The notes beneath the pieces were generated by a model. It ran no database searches. It was given only the letters and a program-made list of their open reading frames with translations, and was not told the origin of the DNA. From NCBI RefSeq assembly GCF_050003625.1, contig NC_134400.1, positions 52,332,066-52,396,065 of the forward strand: a DNA stretch of 64,000 nucleotides. Direction: 5' to 3'. Made by a program: the position numbers and the translations under genes. This document shows, piece after piece, positions 56,133-64,000 of the stretch (position 1 is its first letter; every line of letters starts with the position of its first letter). The stretch is from Haematobia irritans. Lineage: Eukaryota > Arthropoda > Insecta > Diptera > Muscidae.

Positions 56133-57036
56133 AAGGGTGGTTAAATTGTAAGGGCCGATTTTGAATGTGAACCACACCTAAACGCCAAGTTTTTTTCCGA
56201 ATTTTATTTGACATTTCTCTATTTCAGACTTATTCAATTTGAACCATGGATGTCGTGAATGCGCAGAATGGTTCCAAGAAATGGCAACAGTGGATGATCA
56301 ATTTTCGAAGAAAATCATCTTCAGTGATGAGGCACATTTTCACCTCAGTGGATTCGTCAATATTTGCCGCATTTGGGCGAATGAGAATCCAAGAGTGATT
56401 GTCGAAAAACCAATGCATCCACAAAGAGTGACTGTTTGGTGCGGTTTATGGGCTGGCGGCATTATCGGGCCGTATTTTTTCCAAAATTAGGCCGGTCAGG
56501 CAGTTACTGTGAATGGTGTTCGCTATCGTGAGATGATAACGAACTTTTTATGGCCCGAATTGGAAGATATGGATGTGGACGATATGTGGTTTCAGCAGGA
56601 TGGTGCCACTTGCCACACAGCTAACGAAACAATGGCTCTTTTGCGCAACAAATTCAATGGGCGTGTTATCTCACGTAATGGCGATGTCAATTGGCCGCCA
56701 TGATCATGTGATTTGACACCGTTGGACTTTTTTCTTTGGGATTATTTGAAAGAAAAGGTTTACGTCGATAAGCCAGAAACAATTCAAGAACTAAAGGATG
56801 AGATAATTCGGCACATTACGGCATAGAACCTCCATTATGCCTCAGCGTCATCGAAAATTGGGACCATCGGATGAAGGTGTGCCACCGAGGTCGCGGCGCC
56901 CATTTGGCCGTTATTTTGTTCCATACGTAATTGAGTAATACCAATATATCATAATAAAATAAAATTACAATAATTTCCTAAATAGTTTGTGTTTTATTCA
57001 AAATCAACATCGGCCCTTGAAATTTTAACCACCCTT
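56133..57036 (+). mobile_element. rosa-type (DD41D) mariner element, copy 3
   Basis: TIRs of about 28 bp: AAGGGTGGTTAAATTGTAAG on the left and its imperfect inverse on the right. TA at 56131-56132 and 57037-57038. 904 bp. The TIR differs from that of 39402-40336, so it is a second lineage. Confidence 0.9.
56239..56930 (+). pseudogene. DD41D transposase pseudogene
   Basis: Reads FSKKIIFSDEAHFHLSG (first Asp), WFQQDGATCHTAN (second Asp) and CDLTPLDFFLWDYLKEK (third Asp), with 41 positions between the last two. In-frame stops after YFFQN (56488-56490) and in place of Arg in WPP.SCD (56701-56703), another after HITA, then a frameshift before RMKVCHRGRGAHLAV, which matches the C-terminus of the other rosa copy. 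As in the other copies, the N-terminal DNA-binding third is missing. Confidence 0.9.
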
Positions 57037-57116
57037 TATATATGCTTTATGGGGTCTTAGAGCAATATTTCGATGTGCTACAAACGGAATGACAAAGTTA
57101 ATATACCCCCATACTA

Positions 57117-57167
57117 TGGTGGAGGGTATAATTAATGTACCCCCATCCTAAGGTGGAGGGTATAAAA
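57117..57167 (+). repeat. Doubled HINE-A 3' terminus
   Basis: ATGGTGGAGGGTATAATTAATG is followed at once by a second terminus, CCCCCATCCTAAGGTGGAGG..TATAAAAA, with no body between them. Confidence 0.8.
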
Positions 57168-57320
57168 AGGATAAATTAAAATTTGTTTCCTAGTATCAAG
57201 TATGCAAAACTCAACTTTAAAATAGTATTGTATCTTAAAAGTTCAGTTCTGCGCTTTTATGGTTTGGAATCAAATTAAAGTGGAGACAAAATCTTTGGAA
57301 CCGAGATTGATATTTTTTTG
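57168..57320 (-). repeat. M1 fragment, reverse
   Basis: TTTTATGGTTTGGAATC, AAATTAAAGTGGAGACAAAAT and CTTTGGAACCG are the inverse of the M1 left end (31835-31900). Confidence 0.5.
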
Positions 57321-57585
57321 GCGGTATGAGCATGGGCCCCAGGAAAACCCATATGATTTATAGCCTCAAAAGTGCCCCATGAAAATGAACCCTAAGCAAA
57401 TGTAACTGAAACACGAAAATCAACTCCAAAATAAAATTGGGACTCATTTTCGCTCTTGATTTAAAGAGCAGTGATGGAAAAAATATGAAGTTTTAAGAAA
57501 ACAATTATTAGATCTCTTTGGACTCGCATTAGTCCACATTGAAGTCTGTCCATAGGAGAAGTCTCAAATTCTGACCAAAGGCCGC

Positions 57586-57735
57586 TTTGACAACATTTTC
57601 TATAGAAATAAAATTTTGACACCATTTTCTATAGAAATAAAGTTTTGCAAATAATATTTTCTTGTTTTTTAGTTTTTTTTTGGTAAAATTTGTCCACAAA
57701 TTTTGGTAGATTATTTTTGCCTCGAGTGGCAACCG
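57586..57735 (+). repeat. HINE-A minisatellite remnant
   Basis: Two TTTTCTATAGAAATAAA units and GGTAGATTATTTTTGCCTCGAGTGGC. The flanks are unassigned. Confidence 0.6.
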
Positions 57736-57899
57736 TAAGCACGACAAAGGAAATTTGAGTTTATTTTCATTTGAAATATTGGGGGTTATTTTCATAATCA
57801 AAACGGGCCCCAAAAATAAAATGAATTTACTCCCCAAAAACATTTAATAAGCTGCCATTGTTTTTTTTTCATCTTTAGGGTCCTACTTCATTAAGGTTT

Positions 57900-58080
57900 G
57901 GGCATTGCCGTATCTAGACATTTTTAATAGGGGGCTATAGCCCCCTATCTATACCATAGTAACAATATATAATGGAAAATCATATAAAGGTTTTCACATT
58001 GTAGGGGGGCTAATTTTTTCTGGAGGGGGCTAAGTCCTCCCCCCAGCGGCCTTACTGCGCTTATAGGTTTGGGGCTAATT
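57900..58080. repeat. GC-rich fold-back segment
   Basis: A 22-bp perfect palindrome centred on GGGCTATAGCCC (57927-57948), then GTAGGGGGGCTAATTTTTTC, GGAGGGGGCTAAGTCC and CCCCCCAGCGG. It stands out from the surrounding AT-rich DNA and looks like the end of an unidentified transposon or SINE. Confidence 0.55.
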
Positions 58081-59439
58081 TCCATGTGACCCTCTTTGCA
58101 GTGTAAGGGAGTCGTAATCAGCAATGGCATACGCTTCCTACAGTTATAGAAGTGCTCCGTACAAATACTATTATTTTATGTTTCACATAATTACCTGCAA
58201 TTCTATTTGTAATTCGGTGTAGATTTTTCTAATGCGATACCAATAATGGTGCATAACAAAACCCCATAACAAGTACCACAGAATAGCATATAATCATTAT
58301 ATTGTATCTAGGTGAAAATGTATTGTTCTGCCAAGTGCAAAGGATTTCCCTAGAGATGATATATTATTTTTATCATTTTGGTGATCTAAAATAAGGAACT
58401 TACATTGTAACATTCTCAAGCAACGACTTAAGTGAAACGACACACTGGAGCCTTTCGTTTCACATTTATTAATTTTCTATTCCCCACATGAATTCTAATA
58501 AGTCCTCGAAGGATGTTTGAAAAACACAACAAAGAGAGGACAAACACTCACATACACATGCATATGTAAATGGGAGATATCAAAGAAATAAATCACATTG
58601 CTCATACTCTCCACAAAGAGAGTATGGAATACGAACAAATATAAGTACTCACATTCAAATGAACAAACACACGTACACACACACGCACTCGAAAGCTTTC
58701 GTGAATACTAGTGTGAATATGTGTGTGGTATATGTGTGCTTGAATTCTTATATTTGTTTGAAATTAAACCTGATTATTTCCACCCCTAAGACCTTTTTTT
58801 TGAGGAATGACAAAAGAAATAATAATGTGGGTCAGTAAGGGAAAAATGTTTTGTTTATTCCCCATGGAGCAAAAAAACAAAAAAACCAAACAAAACACAC
58901 ACACGCCCAGAGAAGAAAAGAAGTCGCATAAAAAGTATTCTCATATGAGCTATATTGTCCTTCTGACGACCCTTCTGTCCTTTCACATGACACAATGATT
59001 GTTGAACTTTATTGGAAGCAACGAACCAAAGAACAAAAAAACAGGAATCTTCGAATAAAAGAGGGATTAAGGTTTTTTTTTTCACCATAAGACTAAATAA
59101 TTTTTCCACTCTGACATTTCGATCGCCAGCCCCTCCTTTGACATCATCATAATTACGACGTCACAAAGTTATTGCAAACGACGAAAAGAAAACATAAGAT
59201 TTGATGACTAATTGCTTTTTTCTCTATGCGATATATTTGAATGGTGAAAAAATTAACACAGGAACTGTTTTTGTTCCATACGCAATCGGTCATAAATAAG
59301 AAAATCTTTGTTTTTTCTGTTTGTTGCGTCATACAATAATCCACGTATGCAAAGGAGGCGGATCTAATACGTTTTGTTTTCAAGATATTTCCTTTAATGT
59401 CATTTTGATTTTAGTATTGTTTGATAGTGAAATGTTTCG
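58081..59439. other. Unassigned region, about 1.4 kb
   Basis: Holds short CA/GT-rich runs (58671-58690, 58718-58740, 58898-58910) and small frames only. No gene recognised on either strand. Confidence 0.45.
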
Positions 59440-59715
59440 GTATGTCATCCAACTTTAAGATGGGGAATACATTAACTTTGCCACACTATTCGTAACATAA
59501 CGAAATATTGGTCAGAGTCCCCATAAGTGGTATGTACTTACGAATGTCACCTTTGCGTACGTCATAATTTTTTAATTGAAAATGCTTAAAGCATGAATAT
59601 GGTAGTATCAATCAGAAAATAATACACTCCTTGGCTTAAGGTACCAGTTGCCGATGGTAAGGTATCGTTTTATTTTTAACATCGTCTTCTAAATTAGTCC
59701 ATACAATAAAAACAT
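59440..59715. repeat. HINE-A remnants (3' then 5')
   Basis: 59440-59545 resembles the inverted 3' end (TATGTCATCC..., ATTAACTTTGCCACACTATTCGTAAC, AACGAAATATTGGTCAGAGTCCCCATAA). 59630-59710 resembles 5' blocks in forward order (GTACCAGTTGCCGATGGTAAGG, CATCGTCTTCTAAATTAGTCC). Confidence 0.5.
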
Positions 59716-60528
59716 ATTAACGAGATATTAAATAATAATAACGTGATATTATTTTGGATGGCCAATTTACAAAATATTAAGGACAATTTCTCTAAAACAA
59801 TAAAATTTTAATTAAAATAAAGTTTATAATTTTTGCTTCAAAATTGAGTTTTTTTATTTAGGCCACAAATTCTGAAAATTTGCGTCCCTTAAAACCGTAT
59901 GTTTTTGAACTAAGGAAAATAATCTTTAAAGTAAAGAAACACTTTTTGATTTAATTTAAGGAAGATTTCGTCCTTAAATTAACTTAAATATTGTATCTTT
60001 AGATTTAAGACGGAAACGCTTCAAATATAGGCTAAGATGTATTTTGAGGATTTAGCATCATTGGTTTAAAGTTTTTTTTTTCAGAAAAAATTTTCACTTT
60101 GAAGGGTCCGTTATATTTTTAAATTGACATTTGTTTGTACTTGAATATTTTTTTAATGCACCGCGACAAGACGATGAATACTCTATAAATGAGATCTATA
60201 TCTTAATTTTTATTTTATTGATCCTAGATTTAAAGCCAGATTGGTCGCTAAAAAATGTCTTTATTTTAAAGAAGCCGCATCTTTGGCTCGGAATCAATAC
60301 CAAAATCCTTAAGCAAATTTAATTCTATTTTAGTTCATGGAATTATTATGTTTTGAGTTAAGTCAAGAGACTTAACTTATATTTTGTGTACGTTACTTAA
60401 ATAAACTAAAAAATGGAAACAATTATACACAAATGAAGCATAGAGATTTACTAAATCAGAGTTTCTTAATTTATGGTACTAAAGACATTTTGCCATTTTG
60501 AACTCCAATTTCGAATTTGGTAAAATTT
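59716..60528. other. Unassigned AT-rich DNA, possible M1 debris
   Basis: AAAATGTCTTTATTTTAAAG and CTTTGGCTCGGAATCAATACC (60250-60305) recall inverted M1 blocks. No gene. Confidence 0.4.
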
Positions 60529-62070
60529 AGTATGGGGTCCTGTTTCGGCTCAAAGACGATCCCTATTGATTTTGGAAAAAATCGGTTCAGATTTAGATAT
60601 AGCTGCCATATATATTTTTCACCGATCTGGTCATAATTGGCGTGTATATCAACCGATCTTCCTCAAATACCGTACATCCCAATATTTTATGAGTCTCGAA
60701 AAACTTGCAAAATATCAGCCAAATCGGTTCAGATTTAGATATAGCTCCCGTATATAGCTTTCGCCGATTTACACTCATTTGCCCACAGAGGCCAATTTTT
60801 TGCTCCGATTTAGTTGAAATTTTGCACAGGGAGTAGAATTAGCATTATAGCTATGCGTGTCAAATTTGGTTGAAATCGGTTCAGATTTAGATATAGCTTC
60901 CATATATATCTTTCGCCCGATATGGACAAATATGGTCCTAGAAGCCAGAGTTTTGGCCCAATTTGTTTGAAATTTTGCATTAGGAGTACAATTAGTAGTA
61001 TAGTCAAGTGTGCAAAATTTTATTGAAATCGGTTCAGATTTAGATATAGCTGCGTTGCATTAGGAGTACAATTAGTAGTATAGTCAAGTGTGCAAAATTT
61101 GATTGAAATCGGTTCAGATTTAGATATAGCTCCCATATATATCTTTCGCCCGATATGGACTAATATGGTCCCAAAAGCCAGATTTTTGGCCGAATTTGGT
61201 TGAAATTTTGCACTAGGAGTACAATTAGTAGTATAGTCAAGTGTGCAAAATTTGATTGAAATCGGTTCAGATTTAGATATAGCTCCCATATATATCTTTC
61301 GCCCGATATGGACTAATATGGTTCTAATAGCCAGAGTTTTGGCCCAATTTGCTTGAAATTTTGCACAGGGAGTACATTTAGCATTGTAGCTATGCGTGCC
61401 AAATTTGACTGAAATCGATTCAGATGTAGATATAGCTCCCATATATAGCTTTCGCCCGATTGACACACATATGACCACAGAGACCAATTTTTAACTCCAA
61501 TTTAGTTGAAATTTCGCATAGGGAGTAGAATTAGCATTGTAGCTATCCGTGCGAAATTTGGTTGAAATCGGTTCAGATTTAGATATAACTCTCACATATA
61601 TGTTTTTCTGATTTCGACAAAAATGGTCAAAATACCAACATTATCCTTGTAAAATCGCCACTGCTGAGTCGAAAAGTTGTAATTTTAATTTTCCTTAACT
61701 TCTAATACATATATATCGAGCGATAAATCATAAATAAACTTTTGCGAAGTTTCCTTAAAATTGCTTCAGATTTACAAGTTTTCCATATTTATACCCTTCA
61801 CCACTACTATGGTACAGGTTATAATAACTTTGTGAATTTTTATGCAACGCCAAGAAAGACCAGTCTCAGACCCATTGTTTAGTATACCGATCATCTTAGA
61901 ATTAAATTCTGATTCGATTTAGTGGTGTCCGTCCGTCTGTTTGTTCATGTATTTTTGTTTGCAAAATACAGCTCGCAGTTTAGGTCCGATTGTCCTCAAA
62001 TTTGGCATAGGGTTTGTTTCGGTTCAAAGACGATCCCTATTGATTTTGCTTCAGATTTAGATATAGCTAC
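60529..62070 (-). mobile_element. HINE-B, reverse, two units in tandem
   Basis: 60529-61784 reads through seven or more inverted units (AAATCGGTTCAGATTTAGAT..) to TGCTTCAGATTTACAAGTTTTCC. It then switches at ATATTTATACCC to a complete HINE-B 3' end (CCACTACTATGGTACAGG, GTCCGTCCGTCTG, up to about 62070). The switch point is the same as in the tandem duplication at 26589. Confidence 0.8.
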
Positions 62071-62094
62071 TTAGCCTAACTTATTTTTATTGTA

Positions 62095-63287
62095 AAACAA
62101 GTAAGGAAAGTCTAAAGTCGGGCGCGGCCGACTATATTATACCCTGCACCACTTTGTAGATCTAAATTTTCGATACCATATCACATCCGTCAAATGTGTT
62201 GGGGGCTATATATAAAGGTTTGTCCCAAATACATGCATTTAAATATCACTCGATCTGCACAGAATTTGATAGTCTTCTACAAAATCTATAGACTCAAAAT
62301 TTAAGTCGGCTAATGCACTAGGGTGGAACACAATGTTAGTAAAAAAATATGGGAAACATTTAAATCTGAAGCAATTTTCAGGAAACTTCGCAAAAGTTTA
62401 TTTATGATTTATCGCTCGATATATATGTATTAGAATTTTAGGAAAATTAGAGTCATTTTTACAACTTTTCGACTAAGCAGTGGCGATTTTACAAGGAAAA
62501 TGTTGGTATTTTGACCGTTTTTGTCAAAATCAGAAAAACATATATATGGGAGCTATATCTAAATCTGAACCAATTTCAACCAAATTTGGCACGTATAGCT
62601 ACAATGCTAATTCTACTCCCTGTGCAAAATTTCAACTAAATCGGAGCAAAAAATTGGCCTCTGTGGTCATATGAGTGTAAATCGGCCGAAAGCTATATAT
62701 TGTGGTTATATCTAAATCTGAACCGATTTCAAATTTGGCACGCATAGCTACACTGCTAATTCTACTCCTTGTGCAAAATTTCAACCAAATTGGGGTAAAA
62801 CTCTGGCTTCTGGGACCGTATTAGTCCATATCTGGCGAAAGATATATATGGGAGCTATATCTAATTCTGAACCGATTTCAATAAAATTTGGCACATTTGA
62901 CTACAGTACTAATTGTTCTTCTTGTGCAAAATTTTAAGCAAATTAGGGTAAAACTCTGCCTTCTGAGGCCATATAAGTCCATATCGGGCGAAATATATAT
63001 ATGGGAGCTATATCTAAATCTGAACCGATTTCTTCGAAAATAGGGATCTATTCTGAGCCAAAACACATACTTGTGCCAAATTTGAAGTCGATTGGACTAA
63101 AACTGCGACCTAGACTTTGATTACAAAAATGTGTTCACGGACAGACGGACATCGCTATATCGACTCAAGAGCCCACTCTGAGCATTTTTGCCAAAGACAC
63201 CATGTGTCTATCTCGTCTCCTTCTGGGTGTTGCAAACATATGCACTAACTTATAATACCCTGTCCCACAGTGTGGCGCAGGGTATAA
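62095..63287 (+). mobile_element. HINE-B, complete copy
   Basis: Head AAACAAGTAAGGAAAGTC, GTCGGGCGCGGCCGAC hairpin, TTATACCCTGCACCAC; four to five tandem units; GGACAGACGGACATCGCTA; TGTGTCTATCTCGTCTCC; end hairpin ACCCTGTCCCACAGTGTGGCGCAGGGTAT. About 1.19 kb, non-coding. Confidence 0.87.
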
Positions 63288-63499
63288 AAATTATTTGTTA
63301 GTAGTTAAATTGTATTACTTTTTGCGAAATTTTCCACAGCCCAATGAATTTTTCGTTTTTTTAAGTATGTCTCAAATATTTTATGAACTAAACGTGAGTA
63401 TAAATTTCGATGACCGTACACGTAAGTTCAATATGAACTAAAGCAAATGAAAATTTTCGTACGATTCCCAAATTCGTTCTAATTCCATACTTCCAAATA

Positions 63500-64000
63500 G
63501 CGGAAAACTTGTAAAATATCGGTCAGATTTAGATATAGCTCCCATAGAAATATATAACATATAGATATCTTTCGCTCATATCACCTTTGAGTCAAAAGTT
63601 TTACTCCGATTTATGTGGGGCTTTACACAGGGAGTAGAATAATATTGCTATCTATGCCAAATTTGGTTAAAATAGGTTCAGGTTTAGATATAGCTCTATT
63701 ATATATATTTTCCCCGATATGGGTTTCAATTGGTCCTAGAAGCCTGATTTGTGTCCAAATTTTGAGCAAAGAGTACAATAGATGGAATTTTCAAGTATGC
63801 TAAATTTCATTGAAATCAATTCAGATTTAAATATGGCTCCCAGATATATCTCTCGCCGGTTTTAAAAATATATAACCACCGTACACCAAATTTTCATTTC
63901 GATTTACTTGAAATTTTGCACTTGGAATAGAATTAAGGTTTTCGCAATGTGTACCAAATTTAGTTCAAACTGTTTAAGATTTTGGATCGAGCACCCATAT
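63500..64000 (-). repeat. HINE-B-like units, reverse, running off the window
   Basis: Diverged TTTAGATATAGCTCYCATA units (63523, 63685, 63828) in the inverted orientation, no terminus inside the window. Confidence 0.65.

Larger units (their letters stand above)
55549..57135 (+). mobile_element. HINE-A 3' part, split by a rosa-type element
   Basis: Three partly rearranged tandem units, with GACGGACATGCT occurring twice (55870, 56090), then the core. After the 56133-57036 insertion comes TATATATGCTTTATGGGGTC and the end CATACTATGGTGGAGGG. Confidence 0.8.

Overview
The window reads as non-genic, repeat-packed chromosomal DNA of a higher fly (Diptera, most likely a calyptrate of the house fly / stable fly / horn fly group). 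The pointers are the AT-rich composition, the absence of operons or ribosome-binding sites, dipteran mini-me/DINE-1-type repeats with the conserved core GAGTCGATCT next to GTCC/GTCT repeats, DD41D (rosa-type) and DD37E Tc1/mariner elements, and a TTAA-flanked piggyBac-type MITE. The organism call is inference. I found no host protein-coding gene I can support. Every recognisable coding sequence belongs to a transposable element.

Working names used below. HINE-A, -B, -C and -D are families of non-autonomous, Helentron-like repeats with a 5' hairpin head, central tandem units of about 153 bp, a (GACG)n/(GACA)n block, the conserved core and a 3' end in GGGTATAA. Short-TIR elements flanked by TA (or a similar 2-bp duplication) are M1 (ends CACTGAAAAA), G (ends CACGG/CACCC, full of ATATGTTTGG motifs), H (ends CACCCAGAAAAAAG), K (ends CACAGAGAA) and L (ends CACGCAGAGAA). 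E has CCCAGCAAAA ends. rep-F is an unclassified dispersed repeat.

Layout. 1-4.2 kb: M1, E, rep-F and HINE-A pieces and a mariner fossil. 4.2-6 kb: two HINE-A copies joined head to tail. 6.8-10.2 kb: a tail-only retroposon and a young, 5'-truncated LINE with an open RT-RNase H frame and a perfect 13-bp target-site duplication. 10.3-13.7 kb: HINE-C carrying a tRNA-derived SINE, a DD37E pseudogene and a piggyBac-type MITE. 14.0-19.9 kb: one HINE-A element blown up to 5.9 kb by nested insertions (K, SINE, H, and a second HINE-A inside H). 20-23.4 kb: rep-F, HINE-D and a DD37E pseudogene with both TIRs. 24.6-28.3 kb: HINE-B with a recent 1.74-kb tandem duplication. 28.5-36.5 kb: SINE, giant (TA)n tracts, M1 copies and a long G element with two tRNA-like heads. 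36.5-46.5 kb: HINE-B, -A and -D with L, G, rosa-type copies, a 1.5-kb tandem duplication and a SINE. 47-57 kb: G, H, a 2.5-kb HINE-A, G again, and a rosa pseudogene. 57-60.5 kb: mostly unassigned sequence. 60.5-64 kb: HINE-B in both orientations.

The parts are linked. The LINE at 7.4-10.2 kb and the SINEs share a nearly identical 3' tail of about 75 bp ending in AACCT repeats, so the LINE family probably supplies the SINE with reverse transcriptase. The HINE families look like rolling-circle derivatives without their own protein. The TA-flanked MITEs presumably used Tc1/mariner-type transposases, but only broken DD37E and DD41D genes remain here, and none has been matched to a particular MITE.
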